Source: Bacillota bacterium
GTDB taxonomy: Bacteria > Bacillota > Clostridia > Saccharofermentanales > Saccharofermentanaceae
Length of the DNA: 64,000 nucleotides
Assembly (NCBI GenBank): GCA_023397475.1
Contig: JAEWUD010000056.1
Coordinates: 17,539 to 81,538, forward strand
Direction: 5' to 3'
The position numbers and the translations under genes are program-made. Shown here piece by piece: positions 23,402-33,008 of this stretch. Numbering within the stretch: position 1 is the stretch's first letter; each line of letters opens with the position of its first letter. Under the pieces are notes generated by a model. The model made no database searches, had not been told where the DNA came from, and saw only the letters and a program-made list of their open reading frames with translations.

Positions 23402-25891
23402 TTATTTCGTTTCCTTCTTAGGTGCTGATTTTCTGGAACGCATCACCAGAACGACAACCAGAACCGCTATAATGGCGATTCCGCCAACGACTGCGGCAAT
23501 GATCGCAAACACCGGAACGGTTGAGCTTTCTTCCGTCACAGCAGCCGGGGATGTTGTCTCCGCCGCTGTTGTTGTCTCGGCAACTGTCTCCTCGGGTGTT
23601 ACAACAGGTCCGACGATCTCGTCGAGCTCAGCCTGGGTTACAAACTTCACGTTATCCACATACATACGACCATTGAAATCACTCTCGATATCTGCGAAGA
23701 TGAACAGCATATTGCGAAGAACTGTATCATCGGTGATGTTCTCAACGTCACGTACTTTCAGAGATACAACGAAATGGTACAGACCATCGTCTGTCTTGTC
23801 CGCCTTGTCCAATTCCGCCAACTCGATATTGTAGGAGTCCGGAATCTGAGCCCAGTAACTCTCTTCCGGCGGCTGGAAAGCTCCGGAGATCGCAATCGTT
23901 CCCGTCGTCGCTCTTGTCGGCGCAATATACAAATCGAATACAACATAATCCTTGTCGCCACGCGTCATCGGATCCAACCAGAGATCCAGACGGGGAGCGG
24001 ATGCCCAGTTATCTGTAGGCTTGACATCCGGATACGCGAAGGCAAAGGAGAGTGCATTTGATCCGTTGGCCGGTTCGATCGTCAGATTGGTCTTCGTACC
24101 GGAATCAACACTCCAATCGAAACCCTGGCGCGTTCCGTCCTCGAAATCAGCCGGAAGCATCGCCGTACCGAGGTCAGCGTGCTCGAGCGGCGGCAGGGCG
24201 GAGGCACCGGCACTGGAAATAGTAATGTTGTCGAGCATGACTTCTTTACCGTTCTCCGCACCGACGAAAAGCACCATGTTGGAAAGAAGACTTCCTTCGG
24301 TATCGGTCGCAATCACCGAAAGATTCGGAGCTTCCTTTGCCGTCATCTTGACGGTCGCAAGGTAAAGGCCGTCATCCTGCTGGACAAAGTTCTCCGGCTT
24401 CGCGAAAACCGCTGCGGACGGGTTCGCCCAACCATTTGTGTCACTCTGCGGTACACATGCGATCGAAACCGTCGTAGGTTCTGCGACGAGAATATCGATG
24501 CTGATTGTATCCGCTCCGAAGATATCGATCCCCGGATTGAACTCCTCGGAAGAGATGCGGACATTCGCCCAGTAGTTCGTATCCGAGATATCGATGCTCT
24601 TCGTCATTTTCGATAGGACAAGGCGAGATCCGTCACCGGAAAGTTCGACACTCTTGATCGGACTGTCCTTATTCACGATAAAACCCTGCGTCGTACCGTC
24701 GTCGAATGTCCAGATTGTCTCCGAGAAAGCTCCCTCGGCGGAACGGTCGATCGGCACATACTCAATGCCCTTAATGCGCGCCCGGACATATTCACCGGTA
24801 ACGCTCATCTCCTCCGGGGCCCAGACCTGATCCTCTCCGGGATCCAGTGAGGTAGCTTCTGAAACACCCATGATATAGGGGATGAAACAACCGGAGGTCT
24901 CATTCTTATTCGTCAGAGACCAGTTACACCAACTGACATTATTCGTATTGCAGAAATCCAGCCAAACATCCGCTTTGTCGAGGAACGGACCGTTGTTGCC
25001 GGAAGCTTCGCTCGTGCCCCACTCGGAGATGAAGATTGCGACACCGTTCTCCAGCGCGTAGCGGGCATTCGACATTACGTTCCCGCGGTCCGAACTGTTA
25101 TCCGAAGCGAAATGGGTACCGGAATAGAAGTGTACGGCGTAGACGATATTCTTCGCGTCGATCGGGTCATCGGCGGCCAAGTCCGGTCGCTGACTCCAGT
25201 TCGGGCTGCCGACGATGATGACGTTGTCGCATTTCTCGCGAAGCATAGAGACAATCGGTTCCGCATAGCTCTTGACCTTCTGCCAGCCGGCGGCATCATT
25301 GGTCAGGCCGTCGCCGCCATTATTGTTCGGGCTCGGCTCATTGCAGATCTCATAGAGAATCTGATAACTCTGCGGATGATCTTTGTACGCTTCCGAGATC
25401 TCGTCGAAGAAATCATAGGCTCCGGCATACACCGGATCATTCGGATCGCCGGGAGCAAGGACGTGCCAGTCCACCATTACATACATGTCATACTTGAAGG
25501 CGAGCTCGATGCCCCGATAGACTAGATCCTTGAGTGCCGGATCCGTCGCGTAACCTGATTCGCCGACGTACAGCGCCAAGCGAATGACATTGCACTCCCA
25601 ATCTTTTGAAAGCGTCGCGAAGGCGTTCTCGTTGACGATTTCTCCAAACCATTGAAGACCGTGTGTGCTCATGCCGCGAAGTTGAATCTTCTCGCCGTTC
25701 TGATCGGCCAGCGTCATTTGTCCGTCGATTTCGACGACCTGCAGTGCGCCGGCTTCCGACGGGCGTTTGACATTGTCCCGTCCGGTCAGTACGGATTCGG
25801 AATAACCGGCTGCCGTAACAGAGAACGACAGGATTCCGAAGAGCATGAAAATAGCGGTGAGAAGAGTGATACACTTAGACATTCGATTCAT
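23402..25891 (-). CDS. Secreted, membrane-anchored GH5 endoglucanase with two C-terminal carbohydrate-binding-like modules
   Basis: An 829-residue protein. The signal peptide runs to about VTAAG (residue 29). The GH5 (subfamily 2-like) catalytic barrel spans ~50-350, with the acid/base Glu185 in LYEICNEPSP and nucleophile Glu290 in FISEWGTSEASG. IQLRGMSTHGLQW and YAVHFYSGTH are also typical. Two similar beta-sandwich modules follow (~390-560, beginning IWTFDDGTTQGF; ~575-755, beginning DFEDGTRQGFDW), resembling CBM17/28-like binding modules. A Thr/Glu-rich linker, a hydrophobic helix (VFAIIAAVVGGIAIIAVLVVV) and a basic tail anchor it to the membrane. It probably cuts beta-1,4-glucan at the cell surface. 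Confidence 0.9.
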   Translation of the reverse strand: MNRMSKCITLLTAIFMLFGILSFSVTAAGYSESVLTGRDNVKRPSEAGALQVVEIDGQMTLADQNGEKIQLRGMSTHGLQWFGEIVNENAFATLSKDWECNVIRLALYVGESGYATDPALKDLVYRGIELAFKYDMYVMVDWHVLAPGDPNDPVYAGAYDFFDEISEAYKDHPQSYQILYEICNEPSPNNNGGDGLTNDAAGWQKVKSYAEPIVSMLREKCDNVIIVGSPNWSQRPDLAADDPIDAKNIVYAVHFYSGTHFASDNSSDRGNVMSNARYALENGVAIFISEWGTSEASGNNGPFLDKADVWLDFCNTNNVSWCNWSLTNKNETSGCFIPYIMGVSEATSLDPGEDQVWAPEEMSVTGEYVRARIKGIEYVPIDRSAEGAFSETIWTFDDGTTQGFIVNKDSPIKSVELSGDGSRLVLSKMTKSIDISDTNYWANVRISSEEFNPGIDIFGADTISIDILVAEPTTVSIACVPQSDTNGWANPSAAVFAKPENFVQQDDGLYLATVKMTAKEAPNLSVIATDTEGSLLSNMVLFVGAENGKEVMLDNITISSAGASALPPLEHADLGTAMLPADFEDGTRQGFDWSVDSGTKTNLTIEPANGSNALSFAFAYPDVKPTDNWASAPRLDLWLDPMTRGDKDYVVFDLYIAPTRATTGTIAISGAFQPPEESYWAQIPDSYNIELAELDKADKTDDGLYHFVVSLKVRDVENITDDTVLRNMLFIFADIESDFNGRMYVDNVKFVTQAELDEIVGPVVTPEETVAETTTAAETTSPAAVTEESSTVPVFAIIAAVVGGIAIIAVLVVVLVMRSRKSAPKKETK

Positions 25892-25949
25892 GATATGTCC
25901 CCCCGGATTGAATTTGCCGTCAGGATAGGCGGCGACTCTGCCTTGCGGC

Positions 25950-26012
25950 GAAACGTTTTCTGTTCCTATTATACTTGAAACGATTCGGCAAAAAATAGGA
26001 GAAAAACGTTTT
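25950..26012 (-). promoter_or_regulatory. Cellulase promoter flanked by two AAACGTTT palindromes
   Basis: A minus-strand TATAAT (complement of 25968-25973) is bracketed by two copies of a cre-like palindrome: AAACGTTT (25951-25958, downstream of the -10) and AAAACGTTTT (26003-26012, upstream of the -35 region). Their centres are 53 bases apart, close to five helical turns. This fits a LacI/CcpA-type repressor binding both sides, but neither box is a full cre consensus. Confidence 0.4.
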
Positions 26013-26110
26013 ATTGTTTCGATTTTTTGTGAACCATCGCTACATTTCGGAAAGATATACGTTGAAGTAAGACAATGCTATAATCGTTAAGAAGACAGAA
26101 AGGGGTCCAT

Positions 26111-27076
26111 ATGAAAGAGATTCCACTTCCTTATCGGCTCCTGATCAAGAGAATCAGAAAAGAAGACAGGAAATACGAGAGCATACTTTTGTACGGGAAG
26201 AAGATTATCATCCCTACACGTACCGGACGTGTTCGTGCGCTCTTATACAAACCGGCGATCCTGCGACCGGATATGCCGGTTCTTTTTGATTTTCACGGCG
26301 GCGGTTTCGTCTTCGGTTTACCGGAAATGGACGATGTTTTCTGCCGCGAACTTTGCGAGAGGCTTGGTATTGTCGTCATTTCGGGTGATTACCGACTGGC
26401 ACCGGAGCACCCTTATCCGACAGGCCTCGAAGACTGCTATGCGCTGATCGAGGCGGTTCACCGCAATGCGAAGAAATATGGAATCGATCCTAATCGAATG
26501 GCTGTATGCGGGCATAGTGCCGGGGCGAATCTCGCGACAGTGTTGACGATTCTTGCGTCCGAACGCCGCGAGTTCACGCTGAAGTGTCAGATTCTGGATT
26601 ATCCGACAGTGGATTTCCGCTCAGATATCGGACACCGGGATTCACCCTTAGGCAGCATTCCTCCTCCGATCATGCAAATGTTCGAGGATTGTTACTGCGA
26701 ACCTGAGCAGTTGTCTGATATTTACGTTTCTCCGCTTCTTGCCGATCATTCGATTCTTGCGCAATTGCCCCCCGCCATTATCATCTCTGCAGGGATAGAC
26801 TGTTTGAAGGCAGAGAACTGGAAATACGCGGAAAAGCTTCGGGAAGCCGGAGTGCACACGGAGCATTACCATTACGATGAAGTCGCGCATAATTTCACGA
26901 TTAGCGCCTTTTCTCCGGTGACGCTGTCGTATGCGAACTTCCTTCCGGGGACAACCAATATTATCGAAGTACAGGAGAAGGCGGAAGATGCCATCAGCAA
27001 TATGTCACATTTTCTGATCAAGTACTTGATCAGCGATTGTGATCAGGATGGCACACCGTGTTACCAACCTTCATAA
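26111..27076 (+). CDS. Alpha/beta hydrolase, HSL-type esterase/lipase
   Basis: A 321-residue hydrolase. FDFHGGGFVFG is the oxyanion-hole HGGG motif, and CGHSAGANLAT is the nucleophile elbow with Ser in GHSAG. The acid Asp region (ISAGIDCLKAE) and the catalytic His (DEVAHNF) follow in the usual order. These features define the hormone-sensitive-lipase family, which cleaves short acyl esters in the cytosol. No signal peptide is present. AAAGGGG precedes the ATG. It is transcribed divergently from the cellulase gene, so a role in deacetylating plant-derived sugars is conceivable but speculative. Confidence 0.88.
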   Translation: MKEIPLPYRLLIKRIRKEDRKYESILLYGKKIIIPTRTGRVRALLYKPAILRPDMPVLFDFHGGGFVFGLPEMDDVFCRELCERLGIVVISGDYRLAPEHPYPTGLEDCYALIEAVHRNAKKYGIDPNRMAVCGHSAGANLATVLTILASERREFTLKCQILDYPTVDFRSDIGHRDSPLGSIPPPIMQMFEDCYCEPEQLSDIYVSPLLADHSILAQLPPAIIISAGIDCLKAENWKYAEKLREAGVHTEHYHYDEVAHNFTISAFSPVTLSYANFLPGTTNIIEVQEKAEDAISNMSHFLIKYLISDCDQDGTPCYQPS

Positions 27077-27114
27077 AAACGACGTGTTTTTCGATTCATA
27101 ACGATGTGAGAGAT

Positions 27115-27969
27115 TTACAGATTGCCCGTGTACACATAGCTCAGCTGTTCCATGGCAACTGTCTGCAGCATACGTATCGTTTCCACCGATGTGGCTGCCG
27201 TGTCGGACATGTGATATCGAGGGAAAAATCGCGAGACATGAAGCGGGATATTTCTGTCGATGCGGGCAATGTGCGTTGCTGTTTGACGCATTGCATCCTG
27301 CGTATCATTGAGTCCCGGAACGATGAGACTTGTCACCTCCACATGACAGCATCGGCTCGCATTCTCTATGGCAGACAGTACCGGAGCAAGATGTCCGCCG
27401 AGACTTCTGTACCTTGTGTCGTCGGGAGCTTTGAGATCGATATTCATCGCGTCGATATATGGCAACAGGACGCGCAACGGCTCTTCGTTGATATAACCGT
27501 TCGTTACCAAGACAGTTTTGAGACCGGATTTCTTCGCGAGAATCGATGTATCCAGAACGTATTCGTACCCAACCAGCGGTTCGTTATAGGTGAAGGCAAT
27601 TCCGATTCCGCCGGCTTTCTTTGTCTCGATCGCGCGCGCGACGAGGTCTTCCGGAGAAATGTATTCGGCATGTGTCGAGTGTAGCGTACCGCGAGAAATC
27701 GACGCGTTCTGGCAGAAGGAACAGAACAGATTGCAACCGTAACTTCCGGCGGAAAGGATCATGGATCCGGGATAATAACGCGCCAGAGGTTTCTTCTCGA
27801 TCGGATCGAGCGCAAGCGATGTGATATACCCGTAGCTCTCGGAAAGGATACTGTCACCACGACGAACACGTGCGCCACAGATGCCGCGTTCACCTTCCGC
27901 CGGCGCACATCGATGCGGACAAATCGGACAATGTGGGGAAGTGGATTCATCTTTGACAGAGCATGTCAT
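27115..27969 (-). CDS. amrS: AmmeMemoRadiSam system radical SAM protein
   Basis: A 284-residue radical SAM enzyme. An N-terminal Cys-rich region (HCPICPHRCAPAEGERGICGAR) precedes the CNLFCSFCQN motif, whose three Cys residues bind the 4Fe-4S cluster and SAM. TYNEPLVG, VTNGYI and NIDLKAPDD are typical of the pyruvate-formate-lyase-activase-like AmrS branch. AmrS genes occur with AMMECR1 and Memo homologues; the reaction of the system is not established to my knowledge. Its ATG overlaps the stop of the Memo/AMMECR1 fusion (ATGA at 27966-27969), so the two proteins are made from one message. Confidence 0.9.
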   Translation of the reverse strand: MTCSVKDESTSPHCPICPHRCAPAEGERGICGARVRRGDSILSESYGYITSLALDPIEKKPLARYYPGSMILSAGSYGCNLFCSFCQNASISRGTLHSTHAEYISPEDLVARAIETKKAGGIGIAFTYNEPLVGYEYVLDTSILAKKSGLKTVLVTNGYINEEPLRVLLPYIDAMNIDLKAPDDTRYRSLGGHLAPVLSAIENASRCCHVEVTSLIVPGLNDTQDAMRQTATHIARIDRNIPLHVSRFFPRYHMSDTAATSVETIRMLQTVAMEQLSYVYTGNL

Positions 27970-29351
27970 TTGTGACGGATCACCTCGAAACGTTCCAAGT
28001 CATAGGGCGTGCCCGGACGAATTCCGGCCTTCTGCAGGACGATCTCGATCTGTCGATCCACTGTGTCTACACCTTCCAAATTCGGAAGGAGTATGCCTTG
28101 GCGCAATTCGCTCCGGACGATCACGCCATAACGTTTGGGATCGAGTGTACTCTTATCCGCAATCTTCTCCGGCGTGCCGAGAACGTCGACACTATATTCC
28201 AAATGCTTAAGTTCCTGATCGGAAATGCAATCAAATCGTGGATCCTTCGTCCCCGAACTGATCGCATTACGGATTATCTCCTCCGCGATACAGGTGGTCT
28301 GCGGCTCAATCGTACCAATACAGCCCCGTAAGCGGCCGTCCTTCTTAATGGATACAAATACGCCGGCTTGTTTCTCCAGAAGTTCTTCCGGCAGATCGAA
28401 GGGAGCAGGCATGCGCTCCTGTGTCCGGACATAGGTCTCCAGGGCAATTCTTGCCAGTTGGACATAGAGATCTTCGCCTTCCCGAACGTTCTTAAGGTAC
28501 TTGTCGCGTTGCGCCGAAAGCCTCACCCCGAAGTGCCGGTTCTCATCATGGCTCTGCGGATCGAAGGCACATACCGCATATCCGATGCCAAACGGTCCCT
28601 CGTAAGAGAGCAGGTTGCTCTTCACGGTAAGTCCATCCAAAGCGCCGGCCATAATAATGAAGGAGCGAAGTCCGCATTCGGAAGCGCGCTCCGTAAACTC
28701 CGGATCAAAGGTTAGGAAGTTCATGAAGTTCGCGCCGGCCATCGCTTTGGTGATCTGGCGATCAAAAACAGGTCCTTCTTCCGCAAAGCCGTACGGACTT
28801 ACAACGCCGAGTTTATGGGACAAATCCCCGCTCGCGATGATGACAACATTGCGATTCATGAGGTTCGCGGCATTGCCGACACACTCCCCGAACCGATAAT
28901 GCTCCTGTAGTGACAAACCGGATATGGAGATACGAACCAGTTCATAATCTGTGTAATACTGATCGACAAAATACAGGGGGATCAGCGTGCCGTGATCGAT
29001 CGAATTGTCCTTCTGTCCGACAACACCGGACGGAATGTCTTTCTTCTTCGCAGCTTCCGCGATCGCATAAATCAGAGAAGAGTCATACTTCTTGCGCATG
29101 ACAACTTGCGGCGCGCGAAAACGTGACATGTCACCGCGACCTCCCGGACCGGGCGAGATATGGAAAAAATCTGAATACATAACTCCATGAGGTGATATAA
29201 CAATGATTGTCTGCGGTTTAAGCTCCGCGATCTGCTTAGCGATCGTATGATATGCGTTGACGGTATTCTGAATCTGCAGCTCCTCGCCGCCTCCGATCTC
29301 CGGGATAATAAGCGGAGGGTGAGGGACAATAAACGATGCTAATATCGGCAT
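27966..29351 (-). CDS. Memo (AmrB) - AMMECR1 (AmrA) fusion protein
   Basis: A 461-residue two-domain protein. Residues 1-270 are a Memo/LigB-like domain (FIVPHPPLIIPEIGGGEE, ISPHGVMYSDFF, DNSIDHGTLIPLYFV, ASGDLSHKLG carry the His/Asp residues that line the metal pocket of related dioxygenases). Residues ~285-461 are an AMMECR1 domain, with the signature GRLRGCIGTIEP and SVDVLGTPEKI. Fusion of the two partners supports a joint function with the adjacent radical SAM protein. ATG 29351 follows GCGAGGT; an upstream start at 29411 has no site. Substrate and product are unknown. Confidence 0.9.
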   Translation of the reverse strand: MPILASFIVPHPPLIIPEIGGGEELQIQNTVNAYHTIAKQIAELKPQTIIVISPHGVMYSDFFHISPGPGGRGDMSRFRAPQVVMRKKYDSSLIYAIAEAAKKKDIPSGVVGQKDNSIDHGTLIPLYFVDQYYTDYELVRISISGLSLQEHYRFGECVGNAANLMNRNVVIIASGDLSHKLGVVSPYGFAEEGPVFDRQITKAMAGANFMNFLTFDPEFTERASECGLRSFIIMAGALDGLTVKSNLLSYEGPFGIGYAVCAFDPQSHDENRHFGVRLSAQRDKYLKNVREGEDLYVQLARIALETYVRTQERMPAPFDLPEELLEKQAGVFVSIKKDGRLRGCIGTIEPQTTCIAEEIIRNAISSGTKDPRFDCISDQELKHLEYSVDVLGTPEKIADKSTLDPKRYGVIVRSELRQGILLPNLEGVDTVDRQIEIVLQKAGIRPGTPYDLERFEVIRHK

Positions 29352-29591
29352 TTTGATACCTCGCGATACATAATAATCTTCGCAAATTTGTGACATGGGT
29401 ACTACGCACATAGAAAAAAGTTTTTGACAAAATCATTATAGCACCGCAACCGGCCCTTTTCACGGGAACTCTGGGAACGATGTAAAAATTGTCTGATATT
29501 TTTCGGGCATGGTTATCGTCATCCCATCCGGCAGAGCGCAATTTTGACTCATCGCGTGAAAATGACGTCGATTGAATGATAGAATAAAAGA

Positions 29592-31004
29592 ATGAGCAAG
29601 GGAATTTTTCGCGAAAAATTACGGAAAGCCACATCGATCGGGGATGTGTTTCTCACACGACACTTCTCGGGTAGTACTCTCGATTACCGCCAGATCCTGG
29701 CGATTTTTTTGCCGCTTCTGATTGATCAGGCATTCCTGAATACGATGAATATGCTGAATACGGCGATGATCAGTTCATCGGGCGTGGCTGCCGTCAGTGC
29801 CGTCAATATGGTTGACTCCTTGAATATTTTTCTCGTCAATGTATTTATCGCTATATCGACGGGCGGAACCATCGTTGTCGCACAATACAAAGGACGCGGC
29901 GATATGGGGATGATCCCGAAGGCGGTTGCCTCATCGATCTCGGGAGTCTTTTCCATGGCAGCTGTCATCGGCATATCCGTCCTTGTGTTCAACGGCCCCG
30001 TGCTTTCCTTCTTGTTCGGATCGGCAGAACCGGCGGTTCTGGAGAATGGTCGTCTATACCTGATCGGAAGCTGCGCATCGTTTGTGGGAATCGCGGTCAT
30101 GGAAGCTGTATGCGGAGCTCTTCGCGGCCTTGGGGAGACGCGTTCCTCTCTTGTTCTCATGGTCACGATGAATCTCACTTATGTAATACTCAATCTGATT
30201 CTTATCCGAGGATTTGGTCTTGGAATCATCGGCATGGTCATCGCTCTTTTGATATCGAGATATCTTGCGGGCGCTCTCTCCATCCTGTTCCTAGTTCGTC
30301 GGAATACGTCCTTTTCTTTTGAAATTCGTGACCTTTTTCGTATCGACTGGTCCATGCTTCGACGCATCTTCCTGATTGGTATGCCGTTTGCGGCGGAGCA
30401 GATGTTTTTTAACGGCGGGAAACTCCTGACCCAGAATTTCATCATCGGCATGGGAACCAACGCCATGGCTACCAATGCGATCTGCGCATCGATCACCGCG
30501 TTGATCCAGGTGCCGGCAAACTCGATCAGTTACACAGCGATCACGGTTGTCGGACAGTGTGCTGGAAGAAAGGACGTCGAGCAGGCGCGCCGTGTGACGC
30601 GGTCTTTCTTCGTAACGGTTACGTTGTCTCTGGCGGCTGCAGCCTTGCTGATTCTTCCGTTTGTCCGCCAGATTCTGATACTTTTCTCGCCGCCGGAGGA
30701 GATTGTCGGGGATATCGTTCTGATTCTCGTCGTCAATGCCTCGGCTCAGGTTCTTTTCTGGGCGGCGAGTTTCCTGATGCCGGCGGTTCTGCGGGCCGGC
30801 GGAGACTCCCGTTATACGTCGATTATGTCGATGTTGTCGATGTGGCTGTTCCGCGTCGTGCTCGGTTATCTTCTGGGTGTCGTACTTCATATCGGTATTC
30901 TGGGTATCTGGCTTGCGATGAACCTGGAATGGGGCGTTCGAGGTCTTATATTCACATTGCGGTTTCGAGGTGACAAGTGGTACCGACATAAGGTTATTGA
31001 CTGA
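29592..31004 (+). CDS. MATE-family multidrug/toxin efflux transporter
   Basis: A 470-residue protein with about twelve hydrophobic helices arranged as two homologous halves. LAIFLPLLIDQAFLNTMNMLNTAMIS starts the first and MLRRIFLIGMPFAAEQMFFNGGKL starts the second. VEAVCGALRGLGETRSSLV-like sequence (here MEAVCGALRGLGETRSS) and the repeated 'VLRAGGDSRYTS' segment in the second half are standard MATE features. Such carriers export cationic drugs or metabolites using Na+ or H+ gradients; the substrate is unknown. The ribosome site before ATG 29592 is weak. It stands alone and is divergent from the AmmeMemoRadiSam genes. Confidence 0.88.
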   Translation: MSKGIFREKLRKATSIGDVFLTRHFSGSTLDYRQILAIFLPLLIDQAFLNTMNMLNTAMISSSGVAAVSAVNMVDSLNIFLVNVFIAISTGGTIVVAQYKGRGDMGMIPKAVASSISGVFSMAAVIGISVLVFNGPVLSFLFGSAEPAVLENGRLYLIGSCASFVGIAVMEAVCGALRGLGETRSSLVLMVTMNLTYVILNLILIRGFGLGIIGMVIALLISRYLAGALSILFLVRRNTSFSFEIRDLFRIDWSMLRRIFLIGMPFAAEQMFFNGGKLLTQNFIIGMGTNAMATNAICASITALIQVPANSISYTAITVVGQCAGRKDVEQARRVTRSFFVTVTLSLAAAALLILPFVRQILILFSPPEEIVGDIVLILVVNASAQVLFWAASFLMPAVLRAGGDSRYTSIMSMLSMWLFRVVLGYLLGVVLHIGILGIWLAMNLEWGVRGLIFTLRFRGDKWYRHKVID

Positions 31005-31053
31005 TCCACTGTTTTCGACACACAATGGTAACAAGTAAAGGCAGGTGAATCAT

Positions 31054-31758
31054 TTGGCGGATACGAAGACGGAGTTTCTCTACGAGACACATCTTCATAC
31101 GAGAGAAGGCAGCGCATGCGCGGCGGATTCCGGTGTGGGGATGGCGCGCGCCTATAAGGCGGCCGGCTACGACGGAATCATTGTTACAAATCATTTTTTT
31201 AACGGTAACACGACGGTCTCCCGGCGTTTGCCTTGGGGCGATCGGGTGGAGATGTTCATGCAAGGGTATGAGAACGCGAAACGGGAAGGCGAACGTATTG
31301 GTCTGTCGGTTTTTTTCGCGTGGGAGTACGGGGACGGTCGGTGCGATTTCCTTACGTATGGACTTGACAAGCTATTTCTCTTAAGTAACCCGGATATTCT
31401 GTCGTGGAGCCTTGCGGATTATGTGGCGGAAGTTCGAAGAAACGGCGGATTCATCACACATGCACATCCGTTCCGCCAGGCGTTCTATATTGATAAGTTG
31501 CGCCTGCACCCGGACCTTGTCGACGCTGTTGAAGTTTATAACGCCAGCCATACCAATCCGATCTTTAATCGCAAAGCACTTGCTTACGCGCGTGAGCATC
31601 AATTGATCGAATTGTCCGGATCGGACGCGCATGCGATGTATCCGATGCATGGCGGCGGTATCGCTTGTGACCGACCGCTTCACACAATCCAGGATTTCAT
31701 TGAGCTTGTCCGATCACGACAGGGTTATCGTCTTCTTCGCAGGGAAGATGAATCATGA
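31054..31758 (+). CDS. PHP-domain metal-dependent phosphoesterase
   Basis: A 234-residue protein in the PHP superfamily. The metal ligands are seen in order: HLHTREGS, a His in VTNHFF, Glu in WEYGDGR, HAHPF, and the final SGSDAHAM. Such proteins hydrolyse phosphate esters (histidinol phosphatase-like or nucleotide 3'-5' phosphatase activities). The substrate is not clear. A TTG start at 31054 is preferred, since AGGTGA lies six bases upstream; GTG 31045 is the alternative. The stop overlaps the nagA start by four bases, indicating coupling and possibly a shared amino-sugar or cell-wall-recycling role. Confidence 0.8.
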   Translation: MADTKTEFLYETHLHTREGSACAADSGVGMARAYKAAGYDGIIVTNHFFNGNTTVSRRLPWGDRVEMFMQGYENAKREGERIGLSVFFAWEYGDGRCDFLTYGLDKLFLLSNPDILSWSLADYVAEVRRNGGFITHAHPFRQAFYIDKLRLHPDLVDAVEVYNASHTNPIFNRKALAYAREHQLIELSGSDAHAMYPMHGGGIACDRPLHTIQDFIELVRSRQGYRLLRREDES

Positions 31759-32921
31759 TCCGGCTGCTGGAGGGCGGACAAATCTTCCTGTCCGACGGGA
31801 CGTGGGAAACGGCGGATATTCTTATAGAGAATGACCGGATATGCCGGATCGGTCAGAATCTTCGCCGGGAGATCGGATCGATTCGCGCGGGGATCGAGGA
31901 AATCGTGCCTCTCGCGGGCCGGATGGTTCTGCCGGGACTTTGTGACCTTCATATCCACGGTGCCGGCGGTTGGGATATCTGTGACGAGCATCCGGACGCG
32001 ATTTCCCATATCGCGGACTACCTCGCTTCGGTTGGCGTTACATCATTTCTGCCGACAACCATGGCGATGAATGCCGGGGATCTGGCTCGTACCATAAGCA
32101 GGATCGCCGACTCTATGCGTTCGTCTTCACGCGGCGCAAGAGTCCTTGGCGCTCACATTGAGGGACCGTATGCCGCGCCGACCAGAGTCGGAGTTCAACG
32201 TATTGACGTGATCCGAGCGCCCTCCGTTGAAGAGATTCGCGAGATTATGTCCCACTATACGAATGTGATTCGCATCATAGATATCGCTCCTGAGATTGAC
32301 GGGACCATCGAATTCTGCCGTGAACTGAAGCATGAACTGATCTTATCTGTCTCCCATACGGATGCAAGCTATGAGGAATGTACCGAGATTTTTCATGCGG
32401 GGGCAACACATGCGACACATCTTTTCAACGCAATGTCCGGACTTAATCATCGATCGCCGGGGGTGGTTGGTGCTGTATTGGATTCTCCTTCTGTTACAGC
32501 GGAATTGATTTGTGATGGTATTCATATTCATCCGGCCGTCTTGCGCATTGTGTTTCAGATTCTCGGCGACCGTGCCGTAATCGTCAGCGATGCGATGCGG
32601 GCGACGGGACGGGGAGACGGAATATTTGATCTTGGCGGACAGACAATTCGGGTGAAGAAGGGGAGAACAATCGGACCTGCCGGAGGTCTTGCAGGATCCG
32701 TAACTACGCTCCTCCCGGCTATGCGGAATCTTCGTGATTACGGGATTCCTTTGGAACAAATTATCCGGGCCGGCTCCATGAATCCCGCTCGCGTGATCGG
32801 TGACAAAGATTGTATCGGTGGAATTCGCGAAGGCAATCGCGCGGATCTCCTGATAACGGAAGAGAACCTGAAGCTTCGCATGACGATCATCGGCGGCTGT
32901 GTTTGTTATCGCGACGAGTAG
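31755..32921 (+). CDS. nagA: N-acetylglucosamine-6-phosphate deacetylase
   Basis: A 388-residue amidohydrolase that converts GlcNAc-6-phosphate to GlcN-6-phosphate and acetate in the cytosol. LPGLCDLHIHGAGGWD carries the H-x-H metal site, GAHIEGPYAAP the metal Glu and substrate region, SHTDASYEE and THLFNAMSGLNHR further His ligands, and VSDAMRATG the catalytic Asp. The final ADLLITEENL strand is typical of the composite beta-sandwich domain. Start overlaps the PHP gene (ATGA). It would feed recycled amino sugar toward glycolysis or the glmS-glmM pathway encoded 8-12 kb downstream. Confidence 0.93.
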   Translation: MIRLLEGGQIFLSDGTWETADILIENDRICRIGQNLRREIGSIRAGIEEIVPLAGRMVLPGLCDLHIHGAGGWDICDEHPDAISHIADYLASVGVTSFLPTTMAMNAGDLARTISRIADSMRSSSRGARVLGAHIEGPYAAPTRVGVQRIDVIRAPSVEEIREIMSHYTNVIRIIDIAPEIDGTIEFCRELKHELILSVSHTDASYEECTEIFHAGATHATHLFNAMSGLNHRSPGVVGAVLDSPSVTAELICDGIHIHPAVLRIVFQILGDRAVIVSDAMRATGRGDGIFDLGGQTIRVKKGRTIGPAGGLAGSVTTLLPAMRNLRDYGIPLEQIIRAGSMNPARVIGDKDCIGGIREGNRADLLITEENLKLRMTIIGGCVCYRDE

Positions 32922-33008
32922 AGATCGGGAATCAGTCTTACAAGAACAAACGATATATCCGGAGGAATGCCTCAGCAAACCGACGGAAAAGAATTGAGGA
33001 CGTGACAT

